Shown: positions 18,930 to 30,800 of the stretch, one piece after another
Position numbering within the stretch: position 1 is the stretch's first letter
How the letters are laid out: the number at the start of each line of letters is the position of its first letter
DNA from: Bacteroidales bacterium
GTDB taxonomy: Bacteria; Bacteroidota; Bacteroidia; Bacteroidales; Marinilabiliaceae
DNA length: 61,433 nt
Direction: 5' to 3'
Assembly (NCBI GenBank): GCA_003249255.1
Contig: QKJP01000068.1
Location: 1-61,433 of the forward strand
The notes under the pieces: generated by a model
The model's database searches: none
Seen by the model: the letters and a program-made list of their open reading frames with translations, nothing else
What the model was told of the DNA's origin: nothing
Position numbers and translations under genes: made by a program

Positions 18930-21404
18930 ATGGATGAAAAAGGTAAAGTACCACATGATGAATATCTTCAGTTAAAAATGAAGTACGATAAGATTCATCA
19001 AATGCTATCCGAGCGTTTATATAATCTTGGTGATAAATTTTTTGAAATCATCGTTAAGAAGCTAAATGAGACACTAGATGCAGATTATACCTTTGTTGGA
19101 AAATTGGTCGAAAATCAATTGATCGAAATATTAGCTCTATATGGAGACGGAAAATATCTTAATAATTTTTCTTTTCAATTAAAGAATACACCCTGTGAAA
19201 ATGTAGTGGGAAAAAACATTTGTTGTTACCCTAAAGATGTAGCTTTTTTATTTCCACAGGACAGCCTTCTTCGAGATAAAGGAATTGTAGGATACATAGG
19301 TCTTCCATTGTTTAATACATCTAAAAAACCGAATGGAATTTTGGTCTCCATGTATAAACAGCCCATCGAAGATGTTGAGTTTTCACAGATGGTATTGTTG
19401 ACTTATGAAGCCCAGATCGCTGCAGAAATAGAGCATCAACGAATCTATTTGGCATTAAATAAATCACAAGAAATCGCAAAAAACAATGAGAATCGATTTA
19501 GAAGTCTTGTAGAATCAACGAGCGATTGGATATGGGAAATAGATAAGCATGGAAATTTCACTTACGTTAGTCCTAAAGTATTTGATTTATTAGGGTATAC
19601 TCCGGAAGAATTAGTGGGAAAAAATGCCTTTGATTTAATGACCGAAGAGGAAGCTTCCAGAGTCAACGAACATTATTCTCAGTTTGTGCTTAATAAAATG
19701 GCTTTTAAAGGAATGATTAATGTCAATCTGCATAAGGATGGCCATGAAGTAATTATGGAATCAAATGGTGAGCCAATTTTGGGTAAAAACAATGAGTTAC
19801 TGGGTTACAGGGGCATTGATCGGGACATTACCGAACGCATGGAAGTTGAGAGAGAAGCTATAAAGTCCAAAGATGATGCCGAAGAAAGCGCAAGGCAGTT
19901 TCGGCAATTGTTTGAGAATATGGATCAAGGTTTTGCCTTACACCAAATGATTTATGATGCGCAGGGAAAACCTTATGATTACAAATATGTGTTAATCAAT
20001 AAAGCCTTTGGAAAACTAACCGGCGTAGATTCTAAAAAGTTTATTGGAAAAACGGTGAGAGAACTATTACCAAAGGTGGAGTACTATTGGATAGAAAACT
20101 ATGGACGAGTTGCTCAGAGAGGTGAGTCCATTCATTTTGAAAACTATTCAGAAGATTTTAATAAATATTATGATGTAGTGGCTTATTCTCCAAAGAAAGA
20201 TTTTTTTGCAGTAGTGTTTAATGATGTAACAGATACCAAGTTGCATGAAATAGAATTGATGAAAGCCAAAGAAAAGGCCGAAGAAGCTAATCGCCTAAAA
20301 ACCGAATTTTTACACAATATGTCTCATGAAATCAGAACTCCCATGAATGGGATTGTTGGTTTTGCCAATTTATTGGACGATGAGAAATTAAGCCATGAGA
20401 AAAGGAGCTATTATTCCAAAATAATTCAAAGTAGTGGATATCAGCTTTTAAAAGTGATCGATGATATTTTAGAAATATCGAAACTGGAAACTACTAAAAT
20501 TACCTTAAATGTTGAGTCTTTTAATTTGAATGACTTACTTATGGAATTATTTTCCATTTTTAATTTAAAATCCCGTGATCGATTTGTGCCGCTTTATCTT
20601 GAAAAAGGTTTAAGAGATCATGAAAGTAGGATTGTATCTGATAAATCGAAGCTTCATAAAATTCTGGGTAATTTACTTGAAAATGCCCAGAAATTTACAC
20701 CTAGAGGTTCTATTACTTTAGGTTATGAAATAGAAGGGGAGCAATTAGTTTTATATGTGAAAGATACCGGAATGGGGATTTCGGAAGAGAATAAAGAAAA
20801 GATTTTTGAACGGTTTTCCCATGAAAGTAAAGATGTTTCTTATGAACATGGAGGTCTGGGCTTAGGCTTGTCAATTGCCAAAGAAAATGTTGAATTATTA
20901 GGAGGAAGTATCAGATTAGAATCAAAAAAAGGAGAAGGGTCTACCTTTTACATTACCATTCCTTATCATAAATATACCGAGGATGAACAGCGTAAAAGTT
21001 CTGTTAATCAAGACGTGGAAAAAAAACAGTATAAGATATTAGTTGCTGAGGATGAAGAAGTTAATTATTTATTCTTAGAAGCTGTTTTTCAAACCAAAAA
21101 AGATTGGAACACAAAGCTTCTGCATGCGATTAATGGACTTGATGCAATTGAAATATGCAAAAGAGAAAAGGCCTTAGATTTAGTGTTGTTGGATTTAAAA
21201 ATGCCTGTAGTGAGTGGCTTTGAAGCTGCCTCTGAAATTAAGAAAATAAAACCGGATATACCCATCATTGCACAAACGGCGTACTCAACTGATGCAGATG
21301 TGGAACTTGCTTTAGAATCAGGTTGTGATGATTTTATCACAAAACCAATCAATCAGGATGAATTAATATTGAAGGTTGAGAAATATTTGTTTGCAAAATC
21401 ATAA
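18930..21404 (+). CDS. Hybrid sensor histidine kinase (GAF-PAS-PAS-HisKA-HATPase-REC)
   Basis: An 824-residue hybrid kinase with no membrane helix, so probably a cytosolic sensor. A GAF-like domain (about 30-170) is followed by PAS domains at about 190-305 ([15 protein letters not shown]) and 320-440. The HisKA domain has the phospho-acceptor His466 in [13 protein letters not shown]. The HATPase domain has the N box (NLLENAQKF), G1 (DTGMGIS) and G2 ([10 protein letters not shown]). The C-terminal receiver has Asp708, phospho-acceptor Asp755 in LLDLKMP and Lys805. The architecture is complete. There is no output protein beside it, so the target is unknown. Confidence 0.93.
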   Translation: MDEKGKVPHDEYLQLKMKYDKIHQMLSERLYNLGDKFFEIIVKKLNETLDADYTFVGKLVENQLIEILALYGDGKYLNNFSFQLKNTPCENVVGKNICCYPKDVAFLFPQDSLLRDKGIVGYIGLPLFNTSKKPNGILVSMYKQPIEDVEFSQMVLLTYEAQIAAEIEHQRIYLALNKSQEIAKNNENRFRSLVESTSDWIWEIDKHGNFTYVSPKVFDLLGYTPEELVGKNAFDLMTEEEASRVNEHYSQFVLNKMAFKGMINVNLHKDGHEVIMESNGEPILGKNNELLGYRGIDRDITERMEVEREAIKSKDDAEESARQFRQLFENMDQGFALHQMIYDAQGKPYDYKYVLINKAFGKLTGVDSKKFIGKTVRELLPKVEYYWIENYGRVAQRGESIHFENYSEDFNKYYDVVAYSPKKDFFAVVFNDVTDTKLHEIELMKAKEKAEEANRLKTEFLHNMSHEIRTPMNGIVGFANLLDDEKLSHEKRSYYSKIIQSSGYQLLKVIDDILEISKLETTKITLNVESFNLNDLLMELFSIFNLKSRDRFVPLYLEKGLRDHESRIVSDKSKLHKILGNLLENAQKFTPRGSITLGYEIEGEQLVLYVKDTGMGISEENKEKIFERFSHESKDVSYEHGGLGLGLSIAKENVELLGGSIRLESKKGEGSTFYITIPYHKYTEDEQRKSSVNQDVEKKQYKILVAEDEEVNYLFLEAVFQTKKDWNTKLLHAINGLDAIEICKREKALDLVLLDLKMPVVSGFEAASEIKKIKPDIPIIAQTAYSTDADVELALESGCDDFITKPINQDELILKVEKYLFAKS

Positions 21405-21535
21405 TTTATAATTGTAATACAAGTTGGTGAATTAGTGTAAATGTTAGTGGAATAAATTAAAAATCAGGTGCGTAATTGGGCATATTGTCGTAACTTGTAG
21501 TTGAGAATTGGGGTATTTATTTTAATCGAATTCCA

Positions 21536-22081
21536 ATGAAAAGCCTGTTGATAATATGCTTGTGTTTGTCTTGTCTAATTGGGCTTGCTCAAGAGGAAAA
21601 ATATTGTCAGAAAATAGATTTTTCTCCATCTAAAAAACTTGATGATCAAATGGATCATGAGTTTTATTTTGTGAGGAGTGTGATTTTAATGCAAATTAAC
21701 CCTCAAATGTTTATTGAAAATGAAGTTGATTCCGTATTAAAAATTTATGGAAGTGGGTTAAAAACAAGTCATCGAATATTTATTAAACTCAAATCAGGCT
21801 TGGAATTTGACATTTATGAGTATTCGCCACCAACAAAGGCTAAAAATATGGATTGCAATCATGCTTTTAGAGATCGGCAAAAGTTTTTGGAATTTTGTAA
21901 GGAGTGGAGTAAAAAAGATAAAGTACCCAACGAAATGGTTGATGAGTTTTATGCAAGTACCGTTTTTTATAAATCAAATGACCCGATTTATAAGGTCAAA
22001 TATAACTTTGTATATAACGATAAGCTTAGAATTAGATTAGTAGATAAAAATTTTATTGATTATACCAAACCGCCAGATTAG
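21536..22081 (+). CDS. Secreted protein of unknown function
   Basis: A 181-residue protein with a signal peptide (MKSLLIICLCLSCLIGLAQ) and no domain I recognise. The mature part is charged, with isolated cysteines in KYCQK and MDCNHAF. It lies 131 bp after the hybrid kinase and 6 bp before the next gene, so it probably forms a two-gene unit with it. Envelope or periplasmic location is inferred from the signal only. Confidence 0.6.
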   Translation: MKSLLIICLCLSCLIGLAQEEKYCQKIDFSPSKKLDDQMDHEFYFVRSVILMQINPQMFIENEVDSVLKIYGSGLKTSHRIFIKLKSGLEFDIYEYSPPTKAKNMDCNHAFRDRQKFLEFCKEWSKKDKVPNEMVDEFYASTVFYKSNDPIYKVKYNFVYNDKLRIRLVDKNFIDYTKPPD

Positions 22082-22087
22082 AGACCA

Positions 22088-22576
22088 GTGAACGCTTTAG
22101 ACCAAGAATGCTGCCCATCTTTTAGTGTTGAAAAATGGGATGAGAAAACCTTTGAGTGGGATCGAAAACCGTTTTTAAAAGACACATTAAGAACCTTATT
22201 TCATATTCCTTTTCCGCCAACTATTGGAAAGAAAATTACACGAATGTATCATCAGGCTGAAAATGCACAAGTTAATATGCCTGATAAACGAGATGGATTA
22301 GTCATGTTTCGTGATCCATCACCCTTTAAATCTGAAATCTATTATGCTGTAACTAATCACGTAGAAGGAGCAAATAATACGACTATTTCCGGAACCTTTG
22401 TGGCAAAAGTTTTTGATGGACCTTATGAAGCCGTTCCTAAGTTTATCAAAGAGATGAATGTTTATTTGAGACAGCAAGATAAGGAGGCAAAAGATTTCTA
22501 TGTGCATTATGCCTATTGTCCAAAATGTGCCAAGAAGTTCCAGCATAATTACATGGTATTATTTGCCGAAGTTTAA
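22088..22576 (+). CDS. Conserved GyrI-like/hydrolase-annotated small protein
   Basis: A 162-residue protein starting at a GTG six bases after the preceding stop. It begins CCPSFSVEKWDEKTFEWDRK and ends with a CPKCAKK motif followed by NYMVLFAEV. This head and tail pattern is shared by a widespread uncharacterised family, often labelled hydrolase, that appears to have a GyrI-like ligand-binding fold. The CxxC pair could bind metal, but that is inference. No signal peptide or membrane segment is present. The biochemical role is not known. Confidence 0.6.
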   Translation: MNALDQECCPSFSVEKWDEKTFEWDRKPFLKDTLRTLFHIPFPPTIGKKITRMYHQAENAQVNMPDKRDGLVMFRDPSPFKSEIYYAVTNHVEGANNTTISGTFVAKVFDGPYEAVPKFIKEMNVYLRQQDKEAKDFYVHYAYCPKCAKKFQHNYMVLFAEV

Positions 22577-23216
22577 AAAACTGAGAGCTTAGGTTGAATT
22601 TTGATAATGAAAACGATTCTAACGCTTAATTCAAGAATGAAACTGTTACAGCTTATAACTTTTGTGCTGATTTTTATGATGTGTATGTCGGAAAATTTGA
22701 TTCAGATATAGACTTTTAACTCTCCAATTATCGAGACCTAAAGGTTATTATCATTATTAGGAAAGTGATGTGGGGAATTGGAAAAATGTTAGTATTGGGT
22801 TCTAATTAAGAATAAATGAGAACAGACTTTTATTTTGTTTGCCAAATTGCGATGAGGTTTTTGTATTTTAATCATATTACATGCTTAAACCTATTTAATT
22901 GTTGGAATAGCCTTAGATAAAGTTAAAGTTTTAGCTACTGCCCAAATAAGATTGGTTCTGTTTTTTGTATATTTGTTTTGGTTATGATTGGTGCAATCAT
23001 ACAATATTTTAAAGAATATTTCCTGATATTGGAAAAAGCGGATGAATGATTTATTTGTTCAATTTATTTCTTATTTAAAGATAAAAATTATAAAAATCAA
23101 TATGTAGAGAATCTAAAATTATTAGACATAAAATATTAAGATGTTTTATTTTAGCATGGATATTTACATGATGTACAGGTTATAAAAATTCATGCTTTAT
23201 TTTAAATACTACTAAG
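22577..23216. other. 640-bp gap, no intact gene
   Basis: AT-rich sequence. Positions about 22633-22720 contain a startless fragment reading NETVTAYNFCADFYDVYVGK on the plus strand, ended by a TAA. It resembles the extreme N-terminus of small SAM methyltransferases (ETV..YN..A..Y pattern). This is a possible gene remnant but the match is short. Nothing else is recognisable. Confidence 0.35.
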
Positions 23217-23624
23217 GTGACGGATAAGATTCATATTAGAAAATACAATGTTGATATTGATCAGAGTGCTGTTCTTGAATTGATATCAAAGAAACGGGAT
23301 TGGATTTATTCAAAAGAGGATTCCTCAAAAGAAATTTACAAACTCGCGCTTGAGAATTCATTTACTTATGTGGCTCAATTGGGAAATAATTTATGTGGTT
23401 TTTTAAGAGGTATACAGGACAATGGTTTGGTTATTTACGTTTGTGAATTATTTGTAAATCCTGATTGTTGTAGTGTTAGAGTAGCAAATCAACTTTTGGA
23501 ATATATTCATGAAGACTATCCTGAGCAACCGATTTATATTATGTCTGGTGTTGATGAATATTATCGAGATTTCGGTTTTCAAAAAGTAGGATCTGTTTTT
23601 AAAATGGGTTCAGGTGAATATTAA
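23217..23624 (+). CDS. GNAT family N-acetyltransferase
   Basis: A 135-residue protein of the GNAT fold. The central strand ICELFVNPDCCSVRVANQLLEYI carries the usual beta4-alpha3 element, and EYYRDFGFQKVGSVFKMG matches the C-terminal Y..GF motif. The Q/RxxGxG/A acetyl-CoA loop is weakly conserved here (SVRVAN), so activity is not certain. The start is a GTG; no ATG lies in frame after the preceding in-frame stop. The substrate is unknown. It converges on the hopJ gene across a shared terminator. Confidence 0.7.
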   Translation: MTDKIHIRKYNVDIDQSAVLELISKKRDWIYSKEDSSKEIYKLALENSFTYVAQLGNNLCGFLRGIQDNGLVIYVCELFVNPDCCSVRVANQLLEYIHEDYPEQPIYIMSGVDEYYRDFGFQKVGSVFKMGSGEY

Positions 23625-23625
23625 A

Positions 23626-23656
23626 ATGCCTCACAAATGGAAAAAGGGTGAGGCAT
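23626..23656. terminator. Bidirectional terminator, GNAT / hopJ
   Basis: ATGCCTCAC (23626-23634) pairs with GTGAGGCAT (23648-23656) between two converging genes. Both flanks are A/T-rich. Confidence 0.65.
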
Positions 23657-23673
23657 ATTATTATCAATTGATG

Positions 23674-24018
23674 TTATTTTGGGGATAATGCTTCGCCTTT
23701 GAATTCGATACCATTCCAACCAAAGTTGATGAAATTGCGGATGTTTTGATGATCATCTCCTTCAGGATTTTTTAATACGTCTTGGGTATAGAATTTTCCA
23801 AAACACATTAAAGTTTCTTCTTTTGTAAATTTCTGTATTTTAGCAAAAGCAAATAATTTACAAGAACCATTGTTTTGGTTTTCCAGATTCACAGTGTTAC
23901 CGTTTTTAAATTCAGTAGGGGTGAAATTGTAAAGTGCATCAATTACCTCCATCGTTTCTGTAAATTCAATTCCTGTAGGATTATTGGTTAATTTATCTCT
24001 AAATGCTTCTAGTGTCAT
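23674..24018 (-). CDS. HopJ type III effector family protein
   Basis: A 114-residue protein of the HopJ family, named after a Pseudomonas effector but common in free-living bacteria with no type III system. MTLEAFRDKL at the start and the GDDHQNIRNFINFGWNGI block near the end are typical. I chose ATG at 24018; an upstream in-frame ATG at 24120 lies inside thiH and would add 34 unlike residues. It is the last gene of the thiC-thiH unit, 87 bp after thiH. No secretion system is visible, so an effector role is not supported here. Function unknown. Confidence 0.75.
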   Translation of the reverse strand: MTLEAFRDKLTNNPTGIEFTETMEVIDALYNFTPTEFKNGNTVNLENQNNGSCKLFAFAKIQKFTKEETLMCFGKFYTQDVLKNPEGDDHQNIRNFINFGWNGIEFKGEALSPK

Positions 24019-24104
24019 AGGTATTTGTTTATTTAATTTGTTTTGAAGCACAAAAATAAGGTGTTTTATTTTTCTCTCTAAATAAAATGCGATTCCTTTC
24101 TGAA

Positions 24105-25220
24105 TCAAAGAATCATACACTTATCCCAATCTTTCCAAACGGGTTCATAATGATTACGTTTAATCATATTTGCTATTTCAAAAGGGGTACGTTCATCAGA
24201 TGTTTTAAATTGCTCCAAGGAATCTTCATCAATAGCGTATCCTCCGGGATTGGTTTTAGAGCCTGCGCTCATAGATGTTATACCTAGTTTCATAATGTTG
24301 TCTCGGAAACTTTCTGATTCACGGGTAGAAAGTGAAAGTTCTACATCTTCATCAAATAAACGATAGGCAAATATGACTTGTGCCAATTCTTTATCAGTCA
24401 TAAGTACCTTTGGATTGAAGTTGCCGGTATGTGGTCTGATTCGAGGGAAAGAGATGGAATATTTAGTTTTCCAGTACTTTTTTCTTAAGTATTGAAGATG
24501 TAGAGCAACAAAAAAACTTTCTGTACGCCAATCTTCCAATCCATATAATGCCCCAATCCCAATGGTATTGATGTTGGCTTTTCCTAGCCGTTCAGGAGTT
24601 AAAAGGCGTTTAATGAAATCTGATTTCTGACCTGCCAGATGGTATTTTTTATAGTTGGTTTTATGATAGGTTTCTTGGTAGACATATACTGCATATAAAC
24701 CCACTTTTATCAGGCGTTCATACTCTTTTTGCTCAAGAGGTTGGACTTCAATGGAGATTTTTGAGAAATAAGGTTTGATTAACTTAATACTGTTTTCTAA
24801 ATAGGAAACATCAACCGAGGTAGGAGATTCGCCGGTTACTAATAGAATGTGATCAAATCCTTGTTTTTTAATAGCCTCGGCTTCTTTTATAATTTGGCTT
24901 TCATTAAGTGTGTGTCTTGGTATTCGATTGGTGATACTTAATCCACAATAAGTACAGATGTTTTTACACTCGTTGGATAAATACAGTGGAATATAGAGTT
25001 GAATTGTTTTTCCAAAGCGCTTTTGAGTTAATCGTTGACTTTCCTTAGCCATTGCTTCTAGAAAAGGAGTAGCTGCAGGAGAAATCAATGCTTTAAAATC
25101 CTCTAAATTTCGTTTTGAATTTGATAGCGCTTTTTTTACATCATCATCATTCTTCTGTTTAATGCTATCAGATACTTGATGCCAATCAAATGAATTATAG
25201 GTGTCTAAGAAAGTACTCAT
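24105..25220 (-). CDS. thiH: 2-iminoacetate synthase (tyrosine lyase) ThiH
   Basis: A 371-residue radical SAM enzyme that cleaves tyrosine to dehydroglycine (2-iminoacetate) for the thiazole ring of thiamine, with p-cresol as by-product. The cluster motif is LYLSNECKNICTYCGLSI (three cysteines, CxxxCxxC). The TGESPTSVDVSYLE and EVQPLEQKEYERL segments are typical of ThiH. It follows thiC by 158 bp and must be controlled by the same TPP riboswitch unless the intervening inverted repeat matters. ThiH needs ThiG and ThiS, which are not in this window. Confidence 0.93.
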   Translation of the reverse strand: MSTFLDTYNSFDWHQVSDSIKQKNDDDVKKALSNSKRNLEDFKALISPAATPFLEAMAKESQRLTQKRFGKTIQLYIPLYLSNECKNICTYCGLSITNRIPRHTLNESQIIKEAEAIKKQGFDHILLVTGESPTSVDVSYLENSIKLIKPYFSKISIEVQPLEQKEYERLIKVGLYAVYVYQETYHKTNYKKYHLAGQKSDFIKRLLTPERLGKANINTIGIGALYGLEDWRTESFFVALHLQYLRKKYWKTKYSISFPRIRPHTGNFNPKVLMTDKELAQVIFAYRLFDEDVELSLSTRESESFRDNIMKLGITSMSAGSKTNPGGYAIDEDSLEQFKTSDERTPFEIANMIKRNHYEPVWKDWDKCMIL

Positions 25221-25240
25221 TTACATGCTTTAAATATTGC

Positions 25241-25307
25241 CTACGAAAAACACCAAAAAGCACGAAAAACAAATTTTGTTTTTTGTGTCATTTCGTGCCT
25301 TTCGTAG
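25241..25307. repeat. Nested inverted repeat of CACGAAA-type words between thiC and thiH
   Basis: CTACGAAA (25241-25248) pairs with TTTCGTAG (25300-25307), and GCACGAAA (25260-25267) with TTTCGTGC (25291-25298). Both arms also repeat the same word with a period of about 9. It could fold as a long imperfect hairpin in the thiC-thiH transcript, and reduce or process read-through. Confidence 0.6.
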
Positions 25308-25378
25308 TTTGGTTATGTTTCGATTTTAAAATAGAATCCTAAAAAAGTGAGTTTTCGAATTCTGTAACCTCTATATTT

Positions 25379-27214
<1,836 letters not shown>

Positions 27215-27277
27215 TTATTGAATTAGTTTTTATTATTCTTAATCTTCAATAAACTATAGAGATGCCCAAAAAGATAT

Positions 27278-27290
27278 ATGCTCCGAGCAT
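27278..27290 (-). promoter_or_regulatory. Possible expression-platform hairpin of the TPP riboswitch
   Basis: ATGCT (27278-27282) pairs with AGCAT (27286-27290). On the minus strand a run of five T residues follows shortly after. It lies between the aptamer and the thiC start and could act as a short intrinsic terminator. The stem is small, so control by translation initiation is also possible. Confidence 0.35.
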
Positions 27291-27296
27291 TAACTT

Positions 27297-27367
27297 TTCC
27301 CTACGCCGGTATGATCCGGATCAGGTATAAGGGTATAATCTCAGTCTGTTTTTTTCAGACACCCCTA
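27297..27367 (-). promoter_or_regulatory. TPP riboswitch (THI element)
   Basis: On the minus strand the order is AGGGGTGTC, a variable hairpin, CTGAGATTATACCCTTATACC, then CTGATCCGGATCATACCGGCG and TAGGGAAA. These are the conserved CUGAGA, ACCC, ACCUGAUC, GGAU and GCGUAGGGA boxes of the thiamine pyrophosphate aptamer, with the P1 stem closed by AGGGG. It precedes thiC and should lower thiC-thiH expression when thiamine pyrophosphate is abundant. Confidence 0.95.
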
Positions 27368-27852
27368 AAGTTTATTTTCAAGCTAAACATGAATGCCGTA
27401 AAAAGGTTTAATCGGATGTCATCTTTTTAGAGGAAATTGAATAGTGTTTAATGATTAAGGATGAAAATTAAACGCTTGTCAATTGAATATTATCTGATAG
27501 TCATTAAAATGTTGTCTGTTAGTTATGAATCAGGAAATTTTCTTTTAATAATTTCCGATTTAATTAACGTGTAGGTTGATAGATTTTAATTCTTTAGGTA
27601 ACTATCATAAAGATGTAATACTTAAATTATATGAGTTTTTATGAGTTAAACAACAAAAAATGATCTATGTAATATTTAAAAAGATATAATTCAGAGTGTT
27701 GAGGTGTGTTTGGTGCAGGTTTAATTAGTAGATATACGTCTCGTAATAGTATTTATATATTGTTGATAACTTACATTTTGCTTAATGTTCTGTCTTTCAT
27801 GGATGTCTAGTTTTGAAACGATTTCTAATCTAAATTTCTAATTCAGACCAAA
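27368..27852. other. 485-bp gap, promoter regions only
   Basis: AT-rich gap between the divergent TPP riboswitch and the alkaline phosphatase gene. It must hold both promoters. I see no gene, no strong hairpin and no clear TAnnTTTG promoter box. Confidence 0.4.
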
Positions 27853-30800
27853 ATGAAAAACAGATTTTTTACCAGATTTTTAACCACTGGACTATTATTA
27901 TCCGGTTTCATGGTTGCGCACTCTCAAAAGGTGCCCAAAAACATTATCGTTTTAATTAGTGATGGATGGGGCTACAATCAGATTGCAGCAACTAATTATT
28001 ATCATGCCGCAGATGCTCAGTTGTTTGAGCAGTTTCCGGTGGCAATGTCTATGAGTACTTATCCTGCCACAACTGCCAAACCTCAAGCTTATGGTGTAAA
28101 TGACTTTGCTGTTGGATATAGTTCAAGAGAACGTTGGACTAATCCGGATTACATTAATCATGGTTACACCGGTTCCGCACCCGCTGCAACTACAATGGCT
28201 GCAGGTGTTAAGTCTGCAAAATATGCCATTGGTGTAGATATTGATGGTAATGATTTGGAGTTGATTACAGAGCGTGCCATTGAGCTTGGAAAATCGGCAG
28301 GTGTTGTTAGTTCTGTTCAGTTTTCTCATGCAACACCGGCAGCTTATTCTGTACATAACATAAGCCGTAATAATTATGATCAAATAGCCAATAGTTTCTA
28401 TTTGGATACAAAACTAAGCGTGGTGATGGGCTGTGGACACCCTCATTATGATAATAATGCTATTTTGAGATCTGATTCAGAGGCCTATGATTACTTTTAT
28501 GTAGGAGGAGAAGGTAGCTGGAATAACCTAATAAACGGAGATGTTGTTTTTGACTCCACCAGTGTTAAAGGCAATAATACCGTGCAGGATATTGATGGCG
28601 ATGGTGTGCCTGATGCCTGGACATTAATAACTGATAGTCTTGATTTCGCCGGATTGATGGATTGTCAAACTCCAAAACGGGTAGTCGGTGTTCCACATGT
28701 TTATGAAACATTGCAAAACTCCAGAAGCGGTGCAAAAGATAATGGTGAAGTGTTTGATAATATGAACAAAAATATACCTACGCTTGATTTGATGACTAAA
28801 GCTGCATTAAACATCTTGGATAATAATGCAAAAGGTTTATTCTTAATGATTGAAGGTGGTGCCATTGATTGGGCTGGTCATAATAATGATATTGAAAGCT
28901 TAATCGAAGAACAAAGTGATTTTAACAACACTGTTAATTCAGTAATTGAATGGGTTGAAGCCAATGGTGGATGGGATGAAAACCTGGTTCTGGTAACCGG
29001 AGATCATGAAACAGGTTATTTAACCGGACCTAATTATCCTGAAGGAGATCAAACCTTAGATGCTACTACTTTAATCAATGCTTTTCCTGTGGTTAATAAA
29101 GGAGAAGGAGAATTGCCAGAACATAAGTTTTTAAGTGGAGGACATACCAGTCAGTTAATTCCGTTCTTTGCAAAAGGAGCCGGAAGCCAAATGTACGCGA
29201 AAATTGCAGGTGAAGCTGATTTTGTTTATGGAAATTACATAGATAATACCGAAATGGGAGAGGTTCTGTTTGACCTTTGGGAACCTGCAAATCCTGAGCC
29301 TAAAAACGTAATTGTAATGATTAGCGATGGTTGGGGAGCTAACCAAATTGATGCCGCTAACTATTTTACTGGTGAAACACAAGGCTATCAAAATTGGGAA
29401 ACTCATTACTACATGAGTACTTACCCTGCCATGACAGGTAAAGTTTGGCAAATAGAAGATATTAATAAATGGAGTGTTGGATATAATCCTACCAAAGCAT
29501 GGACTGACTCGGCTTATGTAGCTGGTAATGCAACAGGGTCTGCCGGAGCTGCAACCGCAATGTATACAGGAGAGAAATCTGCTTATTATGCCATTGGAGT
29601 GGCATTGGATAGTTCTAAGGTTCAATCTTTTGGTGAGCGTGCTTATGAATTAGGGAAATCTACCGGAGTGATTACTTCAGTTGAGTTTATGCATGCAACA
29701 CCAGCTGCCATGTTTGCTCATAATCCAAATAGAAATGCGTTTCATGATTTAACCAGAGAGATGCTATTAGATAGCCGTGCTTCTGTTATCATGGGATGTG
29801 GTGCACCCGATTATGACATTGATGCTAATTTGTTAAATACTTATGATTATTATGCCATCGATTCTACAACCTGGGATGAATTAAACCAAGGAGATGTTAC
29901 TACTTTTTCTAAGGCATCAATAAACAATAATCATACGGTACAAGATATTGATGGTGATAATTTGCCAGATGCCTGGACCATGATCAGAGATAGTGCCGAT
30001 TTTGTAAAATTAGCAACAGGTCAAACACCCCTTCGTGTTTTAGGAGTTCCTAAAGTGAAATCTACGCTTCAGCAAAATAGAACAGATAACAGTGATGTAG
30101 CTTTTGGAGATGCTTTTAATAAAAATGTTCCAACTCTAACAGATATGACTAAAGCAGCTCTGAATGTTTTGGATAATAACCGCAATGGTTTTTCATTGAT
30201 GATTGAAGGTGGTGCTGTAGATTGGGCAGGTCATGCAAAACAAGTAGACCGTAATATTGAAGAACAAAACGATTTTAATAAGTCTGTTGACGCTGTTATT
30301 AACTGGATTGAAACAAACTCTAACTGGGACGAAACATTACTTATCGTAACAGGTGATCACGAATGTGGATATTTAGTAGGACCAAATTATACTGCTAACA
30401 ATATGGTTGAAACATTTGCTGTTACTGATAATGGTGTTGGTAACATGCCGGGTGCACAGTTTTTAAGTGGCAATCACACCAACCAATTAATTCCTTTTTA
30501 TGCAAAAGGAAAAGGGGAAGAGCTGTTTGCAATTCATGCAGATCAAGAAGATCCTGTACGAGGAAGATTCCTGAATAATACTGAGATAGGTCAGTCAATC
30601 TTTAAAATGTGGGAAAATGTACCAAATGGTATTCCTAACATCCATGCGAGATCTCTTGCACTTATGGAAGATACTCTTTTAGTACTTAATAATAAGGTTA
30701 ATGAATTGATTATCAATAATGAGGATCTTAATTCAGAAATTTCAGGATTAAATTCAGAAGTAGAAGAATTAAATGATGAGATTAATAACTTAAATGAGGT

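Noticed and set aside
24019-24120. N-terminal extension of the hopJ gene into thiH
   Set aside because: The added residues are hydrophobic and unlike the family, and overlap thiH; MTLEAF at 24018 is the family start.
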